Notes: generated from the sequence alone by a model not told the origin. A DNA stretch of 13,797 nucleotides from Bacillota bacterium (GCA_023422005.1 JAEZSC010000028.1:1-13797), one strand, 5' to 3'; counted from the first letter of the stretch, positions 6,784 through 13,797 are shown. Numbers and translations are program-made.

Positions 6784-7857
6784 ATGAACATGAACCTCTT
6801 TGCGCAGACCATCACCTCCCCCACATACCCCGGCGGGCACGTGCAGGGCATCGCCGTGGACACCGCCCGCGGCTATATCTATTATTCCTTCACGACGCTG
6901 CTGGTGAAGGCACGGATGGACGGCCAGACGGTGGGCAGCGTGCGGGGGCTGACCGGGCACCTGGGCTGCCTGGCCTTTAACCCGGCAGACGGCCTCGTGT
7001 ATGGTTCGCTGGAATACAAGCGCGACGCCATCGGCGCGGGCATCCGCCAGTCGCTGGGGTTGGGCGGGGCGTCCGGCGACGGCTTTTACGTGGCCATGTT
7101 CGACGGCGAAAAAATCAAGAGAGAGAACATGGACGCCGAGGGTGACGGCATCATGCGCTGCGTGCACCTGCCCACGGTATTGGAGGATTACGAGGCCACG
7201 GTGCGCACCGCCGCCGGCCCCCGAAAGCACCGCTACGGGTGCAGCGGCATCGACGGCCTGTCCATCGGCCCCCTGTTCGGCAGCGGAGCCCAGGGGCCCT
7301 GGGGGCTGTGCGTGGCCTATGGCATCTATAGCGATTTGGAACGTCAGGACAACGACCACCAGGTGCTGCTGCGTTATGACACCGGCGATTGGGACCGCCT
7401 GTCCCGGCCGCTGAACCAGAGCCGTATGCACCGGTCCGGCGCGCAGCCGCAAGGCAAGTATTTCGTGTTCACCGGCAACACGACCTACGGCGTGCAGAAC
7501 CTGGAATACGACGCCTTCACCGGCCATTGGTTCATGGCCGTGTATCGCGGCAAAAAGCCGCAATACCCCAACCGGGATTTGTACATCATCGACGGCAGCG
7601 CCCAGCCGCAAACGCAACTCCTCGCTGGCTTGGGCGGGGAAACCGGACAGACGCTATGCCTATGGCAGCGGGGCATCCGCCATGAAGCCACGGGCATCCA
7701 CGCCTGGGACAGCCCCTGGGGCACCACGGGGATATTCTCCTTCGGCAATGGGTATTTCTATCTGTCTCAGGATGGCAGATCGGAGGAGGGCTTTTACACC
7801 CAGGTCCAGCGGTACCGGTGGACCGGGGAAGCGCCGTTTCCGTTTGTGGAGGGGTGA
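6784..7857 (+). CDS. Hypothetical protein, probable beta-propeller, cytoplasmic
   Basis: I do not recognise this 357-residue protein. It has no signal peptide, membrane segment or known catalytic motif. The sequence is rich in aromatic and glycine residues. It contains repeated strand-like units such as GIAVDTARGYIYYS, CLAFNPADGLVYGS and FSFGNGYFYLSQDG, each resembling a propeller blade (V/A-x-D-x2-x-G-x-[IL]-Y-x-S). The middle part has a long Gly/His/Arg/Cys-rich section (about residues 120-190), so the blades are unequal. The start is uncertain between ATG 6784 and ATG 6790 (Met3); neither has a ribosome site, and 6784 fits leaderless translation. It lies 36 bases after the secreted protease on the same strand but appears cytoplasmic, so a shared pathway is not shown. 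A sugar- or lactone-binding role like other small propellers is possible but unsupported. The gene converges with the LRR gene to its right. Confidence 0.8.
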   Translation: MNMNLFAQTITSPTYPGGHVQGIAVDTARGYIYYSFTTLLVKARMDGQTVGSVRGLTGHLGCLAFNPADGLVYGSLEYKRDAIGAGIRQSLGLGGASGDGFYVAMFDGEKIKRENMDAEGDGIMRCVHLPTVLEDYEATVRTAAGPRKHRYGCSGIDGLSIGPLFGSGAQGPWGLCVAYGIYSDLERQDNDHQVLLRYDTGDWDRLSRPLNQSRMHRSGAQPQGKYFVFTGNTTYGVQNLEYDAFTGHWFMAVYRGKKPQYPNRDLYIIDGSAQPQTQLLAGLGGETGQTLCLWQRGIRHEATGIHAWDSPWGTTGIFSFGNGYFYLSQDGRSEEGFYTQVQRYRWTGEAPFPFVEG

Positions 7858-8003
7858 GGGGACGCAACGGCTACGATATAGCGCACCTCGTACCAAGTCT
7901 GGTTGTACTTCAGCCCACCTTCTCCGACAAGATATTTCTCCACAATATAACGACAATGAAAGAGCCGCCGATTCTCGCCGGGGATAAGCCAGCCCTTCGA
8001 TAC
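7858..8003 (-). pseudogene. Possible gene remnant downstream of the LRR protein gene
   Basis: This 146-base gap between convergent genes has no clear terminator. Read leftward in the same frame as the LRR gene, past its TAG stop, it stays open (to TAA at 7796-7794) and encodes a protein-like stretch that includes RYIVEKYLVGEGGLKYNQTW followed by YEVRYIVAV. The composition (balanced charged and aromatic residues) looks like a real protein C-terminus rather than antisense translation. It lacks an ATG with a ribosome site. I recognise no family. It could be the tail of a lost gene, or chance. Confidence 0.3.
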
Positions 8004-9785
8004 CTACGGCCTGGCATACACGATCACGGAGAAGTTGCCGTACACCCTTGTAGAACCCACCAGCCGGTAGGCTCGCACCTTGTAATAGTAAGTTTTGCCT
8101 GTCGTGAGCTTCGTGTTAGTATAGCTCGTTGAAGTGGTCTCGAGCACCTTCGTGTAGATACCGGTTTTCAAGGTCGCGCGATACACTTCGTATCCAGTCA
8201 CACCCCACACCGCCTTCCAGGTGACTTTGACGCTTGTCGAGGAAACCCTTGTCGCCTTTATGTCTGTGGGCGTGGCTGGCACCGGCCTGGCATACGCCAC
8301 GGCGCTGTAGCTGCCATAAGTCGTCGTGTTGCCCGCGACACACATGGTCCGCACCTTGTAATAATAGGTTGTGCCTGTGGTCAGCCCCTTACTGGTGTAG
8401 CCGGCATCAGCCGTGGTGGCAATATAGGTATAAGCACCGTTGGCACTGGTTGCGCGGTACACGACATATCCATTTGCCCCGGCTATGGCGGGCCAAGTCA
8501 GCTTAATGCTGCTGTATCCAACAGAGGCCGCTTTGACCACCGGTGTGCCGATTCTCGCAAATTCAGCCTTAAGCGTGCGAGCCTTGGTCACATTGAAGCT
8601 GTAACTGGAGCTGGTGGAGACGGGGGTGCTGCCCTCCAGCCAGCGCACAAACCGGCAACCGGGCTTGGGAGTTGCCTTGACTGTCGCGGTCGAGCCATAA
8701 GCACAACTGCCGCCGCCGGTAACGGTGCCATAACTTGAGTTTGTTGTCGTGGCGGTTATGGCGTATTTGATCGTGGTCCATTTGGCATACACGGAAATAT
8801 CGCCGGAAATCACGGCTGTGTTGAAATTCCAAGCGCTCGTGCATGCGGCTTGCTTATACCAGCCGACGAATGTATGCCCCACCCATGCAGGCGCGGCAGG
8901 AGCGCCGATGCGACCGTTGTTGACATTGGCAATCACTTTAAAAGAGGCGTTACCGTTCTGGGGGTAAACCGTTATCAGCGAATAGGCCTGCGAGGGATAG
9001 TATGCAAAGTCCGCCCATGAAGACCTGTGAGATATCGGGTAGTATACCTTGAAAAGCGAATGACACCAATTGAAAGAAGGATAGAAGAAAAAGTCAGGCT
9101 GATTGCCGCAGAAAACGGCCTTTTCCAGTTTTGTGCAGTTGCTGAACGCATCCTCTCCTATGAAATCCACCGATGCCGGTATCGTAATGGATTTGAGGCT
9201 GCTGCATGCGTAAAAGGCTCCACTTTGGATAGTCGACAGACTGCCCGGAAGGTTGATTGTGCTCAGATTCGTACATCCACTGAACGCGTCGGAACAGATA
9301 TCAGTAATGGAAGGAGGTAACGATACCGACTTAAGTGCACTGCAACCGCTCAATATTCCAGCAGGAACATATCGAAGCGTTGATGGAAAGGTGATATTGG
9401 TTAACTTTGTGCAATTGCGGAAGATATACTCGCTGTAGGAGTTTATAGAACTCGGCAAAACAACACTGGTCAGGCTTGTGCACCCGCTGAATGCCTCGTA
9501 TCCCAACGACGTAATGCTGGATGGGATTTGAACGCCAGTCATTTTGGTGCATCCGGAAAACGCGTAATCACCAATTGCCCGCACCGCTTTGCCGTTGATC
9601 GACGATGGAATTTTGACATAAGTTGCGGATCCATGATAACCTGTGATTGTAATATCACCGTTGGGACCCGAACTGTAGTTGAAGTCTCCATAGGCTCCCG
9701 CAAAGGCGACGTATTGCAGAGAAACAAATGCGATTACCATGACAAGCAAAACGACGATGATCTTGCACCGTGACATACGCTTCAT
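8004..9785 (-). CDS. Secreted BspA-type leucine-rich repeat protein with InlB and FN3 domains
   Basis: This 593-residue protein starts at ATG 9785, with GGAGG 10 bases upstream; ATG 9776 (Met4) is further from that site and less likely. Residues 1-29 are a signal peptide (MKRMSRCK, hydrophobic core, cleavage near AFA-G). Residues about 31-60 match the lead-in seen before LRR_5 arrays. Seven 23-residue BspA-type LRR_5 repeats (about 58-222) follow the pattern [IV]-x-[IL]-P-S-S-[IL]...I-x-x-x-A-F-[SY]-x-C-x-x-L. An irregular capping segment follows (about 223-270). Then come one InlB B-repeat (about 280-336), a divergent InlB-like repeat (about 340-409; YGTVTGGGS...VRWLEG...LKAEFA) and two FN3 domains (413-501, 503-593). 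It has no sortase motif or terminal anchor. Family members are surface or secreted proteins used for binding host or matrix proteins; that role is inferred. Its last FN3 resembles the last FN3 of the protease. Confidence 0.93.
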   Translation of the reverse strand: MKRMSRCKIIVVLLVMVIAFVSLQYVAFAGAYGDFNYSSGPNGDITITGYHGSATYVKIPSSINGKAVRAIGDYAFSGCTKMTGVQIPSSITSLGYEAFSGCTSLTSVVLPSSINSYSEYIFRNCTKLTNITFPSTLRYVPAGILSGCSALKSVSLPPSITDICSDAFSGCTNLSTINLPGSLSTIQSGAFYACSSLKSITIPASVDFIGEDAFSNCTKLEKAVFCGNQPDFFFYPSFNWCHSLFKVYYPISHRSSWADFAYYPSQAYSLITVYPQNGNASFKVIANVNNGRIGAPAAPAWVGHTFVGWYKQAACTSAWNFNTAVISGDISVYAKWTTIKYAITATTTNSSYGTVTGGGSCAYGSTATVKATPKPGCRFVRWLEGSTPVSTSSSYSFNVTKARTLKAEFARIGTPVVKAASVGYSSIKLTWPAIAGANGYVVYRATSANGAYTYIATTADAGYTSKGLTTGTTYYYKVRTMCVAGNTTTYGSYSAVAYARPVPATPTDIKATRVSSTSVKVTWKAVWGVTGYEVYRATLKTGIYTKVLETTSTSYTNTKLTTGKTYYYKVRAYRLVGSTRVYGNFSVIVYARP

Positions 9786-9854
9786 TTCAGATTCCCTCCA
9801 ATGGACATTAATTGTGACAATGCTAAATATGGCGGCAATGGTAAACTAATATAT

Positions 9855-9883
9855 ATTTTACTTCAAAAGATATAACCACGCAA
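9855..9883 (-). promoter_or_regulatory. Candidate sigma-A promoter for the LRR protein gene
   Basis: On the minus strand TTGCGT (9883-9878) and TAAAAT (9860-9855) are 17 bases apart. Transcription would start near 9848 and give a leader of about 63 bases with a good GGAGG site. It lies in the 137-base, partly AT-rich gap after the rhamnosidase stop, where no clear terminator is seen. Confidence 0.45.
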
Positions 9884-9922
9884 CACATAGGCTGACAATC
9901 GCCACAAGTCGTTTCTTCCACT

Positions 9923-12517
9923 CTACCTTGCGATAATGTGATACACCCCGGCCCCCAGCCGCACGCCATCTGCCAGCGCCACAGCCTCTCCGCCGTTCAC
10001 GCTGGCGGTGGCCCATGGCTTGGGCAAGCTTAGCGTGGCAGTGGTACCGCCGGGCACCTCGATGTCCAGTGCCAAGCCATCCGAGGTCTTACGCCAGCCG
10101 CAGCGCAGCATGCCGTAGGGCGTCTCGTGCCAGGCCTGGGCGTACTCCAGGCCCTCCACAGGCTGGGGCGCAAGCCACGTGTGGCGGAAGCCCGGCGCAG
10201 CCTCGTCGGGCCGGATGCCGGCCAGCGCCTTGTAGAAGAAGGCGCTGACATCGCTGAACATGTGGTGGTCCAGCGAGGCCTCCCCCTTCCACATCTCCCA
10301 AAGCGTCGTGGCGCCTTTTACGATCCACTCGCCAAAGCTGGGGTAGGTGTCCTGCGCCGCCAGCGCATAGGCCAGGTCCGCCCGGCCATGGTCGGCCAGC
10401 GCCTGCAGCACCGTCTTGGTGCCCAGCATGCCGCAATCGAAGTGGCGGTCATACCGCTCCACCTCTGCCACCAGCCGGGCCAGTATCTTCTGTGCCAGTT
10501 CCCCCTGGGCGATATCCCAGTGCAGCGCCAGCGCGTAGCTGGTCATGCAGTCGCCAGTCACGGCACCGGTGCTCTCGTCGATGAAGCGGCGACGGAACAT
10601 CTGCCGCAGGGCTTCGGCCTTGGCCTGGTATTCCCCGGCTGCCCGGGCGTCGCCCAGCACCGCGGCAATCTTGCCGGCCACCACACAGTCCGCCAGGTAG
10701 AACCATGTATCCGACACCCGCGTGGGCGTCTTGGGGTCGTCGGCATTGCGGTTGGCCGGGCACCAGTCCCCCAGACCGAAGTCCAGCGTGCCATCCTCAC
10801 TCATGCCATCCAGGAAGGCGATATAGCGCCGGATGCCGCCCAAGCAGCGTTCCAACGGCTCCCGGTCGCCGGTATACACGTACAAGTTCCAAGGCAGCCA
10901 CACCAGCAGGCTGTCCCACATGGGTCCGCTGCCCCAGTTGAACCCCCAGCCACCGGTGGGCACGATGCCCGGCAGAGCGCCATTGGGCCGCTGGCTGTCC
11001 AGAATGTCGTCCAGCCATTTGCCATAAGCCAACCGCGGGTCATAATTGAGCAGCATCTGCTCGCTGGAGAGCAGTGCGTCGCCGGTCCAGCCGTTCTTCT
11101 CGCGGTGGGGGCAATCGGTGGGCATGCCGTGGTAATTGTTCTCGGTGGAGGCCCGAGCCGCGGCATGGATGCGGTTGATCAATTCGTTTGAGCAAGCAAA
11201 GCCGCCGGCAGTGGGCAGGTCGGTGTGGGCCACGCAGGCGGTCAGCGTGTCCAGCGTGGGTTCGCCGGGGAAGCCGGTCAGCCGCACATACTGGAAGCCG
11301 TGATAGGTGAAGCGGGGCTCGTAGACCTCCACCCCATCCCCCTTCAGCGTGTAGTGGTCGTGCTGTATGCTCTCGCAGCGCACGTGGGCGCGGATGTTGG
11401 TGTCGTCCACATCGCCGTCGGGCGTCAGCAGTTCAGTGTATTTCAGGCCCACCGTCGTGCCGGCGGGGCCGCTGACCTTCAGGCGCGCCCAGCCGGCGAT
11501 GTTGCGGCCCATGTCATACACCCACACGCCGGGACGCACCTGCGAGAAGCTCTTAGGCTTAAACTCATCCACGATGCGTATAGGCTGCATCTGCATGGAT
11601 TTGAGCACGCCGCCGGGGGAGCGGCACAGCACGGCAGATTGCCACGCGCTGTCGTCAAAGCCCGGAGCGTTCCAGCCGGGCTGCTCCAGGCGGGCGTCGT
11701 ATGCCTCGCCCACATAGAGGCTGTTGAAGGTGATGGGGCCGGTAGAGCTCTTCCAGTGGGCGCCGGTGATCACCTGGACGCTTGTGCCGTCGGCCAGCGC
11801 GATGCGGGCCTGGGCCAGCAGCTTGGGGTGGTGCCGCCAGGGGGCCTTCTCGAAATCCCAGGCGTTCACGTGGGCCACGTTGTACATGCCGTTGCCCAGC
11901 ATCGCGGCGATGACGTTGTCGCCGCGCTGCAGCAGCGGCGCGATATCCAGGGTGCGGTACAGGCAGGTCTTGTCGAACGCGGTGAAGGGCGGATTCATAA
12001 ACTCGTCGCCGACCTTCTGGCCGTTGACATACAGTTCATAATAACCCAGCCCGCACACATAGGCCCGGGCGCTCACGGGCTGGGCGGCCAGCGTAAAGGC
12101 GCAGCGCAGCAGCGGCGCGGCCTCGCCCTCGGCGGGCGGCGCGGGGATGGCCGGCCTGCCCGGGGCGATCCACCGGGCCTGCCAATCCTCGGGGTGCAGC
12201 AGGCCGGTCTCAAAGGCGGCAACGGCGCTCCACGGGCCGGGCTGGCCATCGGCGCTCCACAGGCATACCTTCCAGAAATATTTCGTGGCGCTGCACAGCG
12301 CCGGGCCGCCCCAGCGGATACCAAGGCTGTCGGTGCTCTCCACGCGGCCGCTGTCCCACAGCAGCTCGGCTTCCCTGTGCAACGCCTCGGCCGATGCGGC
12401 TGCAATGAGGCGATAGGCGCTCTGTGCTGCGGCTCGCCAGGAGAACTGCGGCTGCGGGGTATCCACCCCCAGCGGGTCGCGGGCGTGGTTGCAGCGCAGG
12501 TCGGTTGCCTGAGTCAT
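9923..12517 (-). CDS. Alpha-L-rhamnosidase, glycoside hydrolase family 78
   Basis: This 864-residue enzyme starts at ATG 12517, with AAGGAGG 8 bases upstream. It should remove non-reducing terminal alpha-L-rhamnose from oligosaccharides or glycosides by an inverting mechanism. Domains in order: an N-terminal beta-sandwich (about 5-110; PQPQFSW...YRL...W.SG.V.S), the rhamnosidase N domain (about 115-310; WQARWIAP...YELYVNG), the linker beta domain (about 310-420), the (alpha/alpha)6 catalytic barrel (about 430-770) and a C-terminal beta domain (about 772-864). The motif DCPHREKNGWTGD places Asp468, Glu473 and Asp480 with the spacing of the catalytic acidic residues of Bacillus RhaB. Glu741 in TTLWEMW matches the general base. 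No signal peptide is seen, so it acts in the cytoplasm on imported sugars. It follows two ABC permease genes on the same strand, which fits import then cleavage. Exact substrate (pectic fragment or plant flavonoid glycoside) is unknown. Confidence 0.96.
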   Translation of the reverse strand: MTQATDLRCNHARDPLGVDTPQPQFSWRAAAQSAYRLIAAASAEALHREAELLWDSGRVESTDSLGIRWGGPALCSATKYFWKVCLWSADGQPGPWSAVAAFETGLLHPEDWQARWIAPGRPAIPAPPAEGEAAPLLRCAFTLAAQPVSARAYVCGLGYYELYVNGQKVGDEFMNPPFTAFDKTCLYRTLDIAPLLQRGDNVIAAMLGNGMYNVAHVNAWDFEKAPWRHHPKLLAQARIALADGTSVQVITGAHWKSSTGPITFNSLYVGEAYDARLEQPGWNAPGFDDSAWQSAVLCRSPGGVLKSMQMQPIRIVDEFKPKSFSQVRPGVWVYDMGRNIAGWARLKVSGPAGTTVGLKYTELLTPDGDVDDTNIRAHVRCESIQHDHYTLKGDGVEVYEPRFTYHGFQYVRLTGFPGEPTLDTLTACVAHTDLPTAGGFACSNELINRIHAAARASTENNYHGMPTDCPHREKNGWTGDALLSSEQMLLNYDPRLAYGKWLDDILDSQRPNGALPGIVPTGGWGFNWGSGPMWDSLLVWLPWNLYVYTGDREPLERCLGGIRRYIAFLDGMSEDGTLDFGLGDWCPANRNADDPKTPTRVSDTWFYLADCVVAGKIAAVLGDARAAGEYQAKAEALRQMFRRRFIDESTGAVTGDCMTSYALALHWDIAQGELAQKILARLVAEVERYDRHFDCGMLGTKTVLQALADHGRADLAYALAAQDTYPSFGEWIVKGATTLWEMWKGEASLDHHMFSDVSAFFYKALAGIRPDEAAPGFRHTWLAPQPVEGLEYAQAWHETPYGMLRCGWRKTSDGLALDIEVPGGTTATLSLPKPWATASVNGGEAVALADGVRLGAGVYHIIAR

Positions 12518-12526
12518 GAAGTCAGC

Positions 12527-12543
12527 CTCCTTGTAGCGAGGAG
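12527..12543 (-). promoter_or_regulatory. Short hairpin overlapping the rhamnosidase ribosome-binding site
   Basis: In the mRNA, CTCCT (12543-12539) can pair with AGGAG (12531-12527), leaving a 7-base loop. The AGGAG arm is the core of the AAGGAGG ribosome site of the rhamnosidase. The five-pair stem is short, so its strength in the cell is doubtful, but it could lower translation relative to the permeases. Confidence 0.4.
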
Positions 12544-12546
12544 TTT

Positions 12547-12562
12547 CGCGCCAGCGGGCGCG
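12547..12562. repeat. CGCGCC/GGCGCG stem-loop between permease and rhamnosidase genes
   Basis: Perfect 6-bp GC-only arms flank a 4-base loop (AGCG on the plus strand). It is one of several stem-loops packed into the 108-base spacer. No T-run follows, so it is not a standard terminator. It may be an mRNA processing or stability element, or part of a dispersed repeat. Confidence 0.6.
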
Positions 12563-12563
12563 A

Positions 12564-12590
12564 CCAAAGGGCTTTCCGGTCGCCCTTTGG
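12564..12590. repeat. 9-bp stem-loop CCAAAGGGC/GCCCTTTGG in the operon spacer
   Basis: Perfect 9-bp arms flank a 9-base loop. The bases in and around the loop can also pair differently (GCGACC with GGTCGC), so two exclusive folds are possible. It lies one base from the CGCGCC stem-loop, inside an operon where a strong terminator would not be expected. Confidence 0.7.
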
Positions 12591-12602
12591 AAACCTTCGG
12601 CT

Positions 12603-12622
12603 CAAAATTAATGAGAATTTTG
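12603..12622. repeat. AT-rich 7-bp stem-loop just after the LplC-like permease stop
   Basis: CAAAATT and AATTTTG pair around a 6-base loop, three bases after the permease TAA on the minus strand. The stem has only two G-C pairs and no U-run beyond it, so it is a poor terminator. It begins the series of structures that fills the spacer. Confidence 0.5.
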
Positions 12623-12625
12623 GTG

Positions 12626-13510
12626 TTAGCCTTTGACGCTTCCCAACACGATACCGGTGACGAAATACCTCTGCAAGAACGGATACACCAGCAGGATCGG
12701 AATGGCCCCCATGAACACCTGGGACGCCTTGATCGTGCGGTCCGACAGCAGCGCCAGGTCTTTGAACTCCTGCATGCTGACCGCCGTGGTGTCCCGCTGC
12801 ACGATGACCGTCTGCAAATAGCTCTGCAGCGGGTAGTGCTCCGGCCGGTTCATGTACAGCAGGCCGTCGAACCACGAGTTCCAGTGGCCCACCAGCACGA
12901 AGAGCGTCAGTGTCGCCAGCGCCGGCGTGGAAACCGGCACGTAGATGTTCCACAGAATGCGCCAATGGCTGGCGCCGTCCATATAGGCGGCCTCCTCCAT
13001 CTCCACGGGCACCTGGCGGAAGAAGTTGATGAGCAAAATCAGGTTGAACACCGGCAGTGCGCCGGGGATCACCAGCGCCCAAATCTTGTCGATCAGGCCC
13101 ATGGAGCGTATGACCATGAAGGTCGGTATCAAGCCGCCGGACACCAGCATTGTGATCACGAAGAACCAGCTGTACACCGTGCGCAGGCGGAACTTGGTGT
13201 TGTCTTTGGAAAGCGGATAAGCGGCCAGTATCGTCAGCGCCATGTTGACAAAGCCACCCAGGGCGATGCGCTGGATGGACACCCACATGGAGGTTAGAAA
13301 CTGCGGCCTGCCCAGCGCGTAGGTGTAGGAGGCGACGTTGAAATCCACCGGCCAAAAGGTGACGTATCCGGCCTGGGCCGCCGCCGCGGAGGAAAAGGAC
13401 ACCGCCAGCACGTTGATCATCGGGAACAGGCAGGTGGCTGCCAGCACACCCAGGAAAACCACATTGAAGACCATGAAGGCTCTTCTGCCAAAGGATTCTC
13501 TGTAATGCAT
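12626..13510 (-). CDS. Carbohydrate ABC transporter permease, LplC/MalG type
   Basis: I place the start at ATG 13510 (294 residues), because GGAGG is 7 bases before it. The earlier in-frame ATG at 13516 sits directly against that site. The protein has about six hydrophobic helices and the permease EAA loop (EEAAYMDGASHWRILWNIYVP, about residues 191-211) that docks on the ATPase. It ends VTGIVLGSVKG, typical of LplC-type permeases of Firmicutes, in which the C-terminal GSVKG is well conserved. It forms the membrane channel with the LplB-like permease encoded 15 bases upstream. Imported sugar is probably a rhamnose-containing oligosaccharide, judging by the rhamnosidase downstream. No ATPase gene is in view; transporters of this class often share an MsmX/UgpC-type ATPase encoded elsewhere. 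Confidence 0.95.
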   Translation of the reverse strand: MHYRESFGRRAFMVFNVVFLGVLAATCLFPMINVLAVSFSSAAAAQAGYVTFWPVDFNVASYTYALGRPQFLTSMWVSIQRIALGGFVNMALTILAAYPLSKDNTKFRLRTVYSWFFVITMLVSGGLIPTFMVIRSMGLIDKIWALVIPGALPVFNLILLINFFRQVPVEMEEAAYMDGASHWRILWNIYVPVSTPALATLTLFVLVGHWNSWFDGLLYMNRPEHYPLQSYLQTVIVQRDTTAVSMQEFKDLALLSDRTIKASQVFMGAIPILLVYPFLQRYFVTGIVLGSVKG

Positions 13511-13525
13511 GACCATTCCTCCTCT

Positions 13526-13797
13526 CTAAAAAATTCGATAATCGGCGAACTTGTAGGCCAGATAATAAGCGCTGGACAGCAGCAGCAGCGACACCGCGGA
13601 CTTGAAGAAGCCTGCGGCGGCAGCCACGGAATACATGGCATCCTTGATGCCCAGACGATACACGAAGGTATCGATGATGTCGCCGCTCTCGTACACGACG
13701 GCGCTGTAGAGGTTGAAGATCTGATCAAAGCCGGCGTTCAGGATGTTGCCCAGGTTCAAAAGGGCCAGCATGACCAGCATGTTGCGCAGGTTGGGCA
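13526..13797 (-). CDS. Carbohydrate ABC transporter permease, LplB type (5' partial, C-terminus only)
   Basis: The frame is open to the right edge and shows about 89 C-terminal residues. GNILNAGFDQIFNLYSAVVY followed by ESGDIIDTFVYRLG is the highly conserved C-terminal signature of LplB/YteP-type permeases. Two hydrophobic segments and a closing KFADYRIF follow. It ends with TAG at 13528-13526, 15 bases before the LplC-like start, so the two are co-transcribed and should form the heterodimeric membrane unit. The N-terminal two-thirds, and probably the substrate-binding protein gene, lie outside the window. Confidence 0.93.
   Translation of the reverse strand, partial: PNLRNMLVMLALLNLGNILNAGFDQIFNLYSAVVYESGDIIDTFVYRLGIKDAMYSVAAAAGFFKSAVSLLLLSSAYYLAYKFADYRIF

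Noticed and set aside
11225..13297. A 690-codon plus-strand open frame opposite the rhamnosidase and permease genes
   Set aside because: It spans two well-supported minus-strand genes and their spacer and has low-complexity Ala/Gly/His/Gln composition; an antisense artefact.
12522..13355. Alternate minus-strand frame overlapping the LplC-like permease
   Set aside because: The other frame carries the EAA motif, membrane helices and the conserved C-terminus; this one has no hydrophobic segments or ribosome site.
13511..13516. ATG 13516 as start of the LplC-like permease
   Set aside because: Only one base separates it from the GGAGG site; ATG 13510 has ideal 7-base spacing.

Overview
The window looks like chromosomal DNA of a GC-rich anaerobic member of the Firmicutes, class Clostridia, probably a gut or rumen type. 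This is inference from several traits seen together: strong AGGAGG-type ribosome sites, LplB/LplC-type sugar permeases beside a cytoplasmic GH78 rhamnosidase, secreted proteins built from BspA-type leucine-rich repeats, InlB B-repeats and fibronectin type III domains, and a ferredoxin-fused GltD-like flavoprotein. I cannot name a genus. No rRNA, tRNA, CRISPR array or transposase is visible.

Layout, left to right. (1) 1-1474, minus: a redox flavoprotein with a [2Fe-2S] domain, an Fe-S cysteine-rich linker and FAD/NAD(P) domains. Its C-terminus is cut by the window edge, and an extended -10 promoter candidate lies upstream. (2) 1678-1777: three perfect stem-loops in a row, the last covering the stop codon of (3) 1771-2619, minus, an NlpC/P60 endolysin with a peptidoglycan-binding domain and no signal peptide. 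No other phage gene is in view. (4) 2944-6747, plus: a 1,267-residue secreted subtilisin-family protease with InlB B-repeats, an NHL-like propeller and three FN3 domains. It is followed after 36 bases by (5) 6784-7857, plus, an unknown propeller-like cytoplasmic protein that may be translated from a leaderless mRNA. (6) 8004-9785, minus: a secreted BspA-type LRR protein carrying the same InlB/FN3 modules as the protease. A protein-like reading frame continues past its amber stop. (7) 9923 to the right edge, minus: an operon of two ABC sugar permeases (LplB-like partial, LplC-like complete) and an alpha-L-rhamnosidase. The permease-to-rhamnosidase gap is full of stem-loops, one of which would hide the rhamnosidase ribosome site.

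How the genes may work together. The right-hand operon fits uptake of rhamnose-containing oligosaccharides (for example from pectic rhamnogalacturonan or plant glycosides) followed by cytoplasmic release of rhamnose. The solute-binding protein should lie just beyond the right edge. The protease and the LRR protein share FN3 and InlB modules, down to stretches of similar DNA, and look like one family of secreted proteins used outside the cell for protein breakdown and attachment. The flavoprotein is a separate redox unit whose electron partner probably lies to the left. No complete, clearly new multi-gene system can be proven here. The best leads are the stem-loop clusters, the possible leaderless unknown gene, the propeller embedded in the protease repeat region, and the remnant-like frame after the LRR gene.
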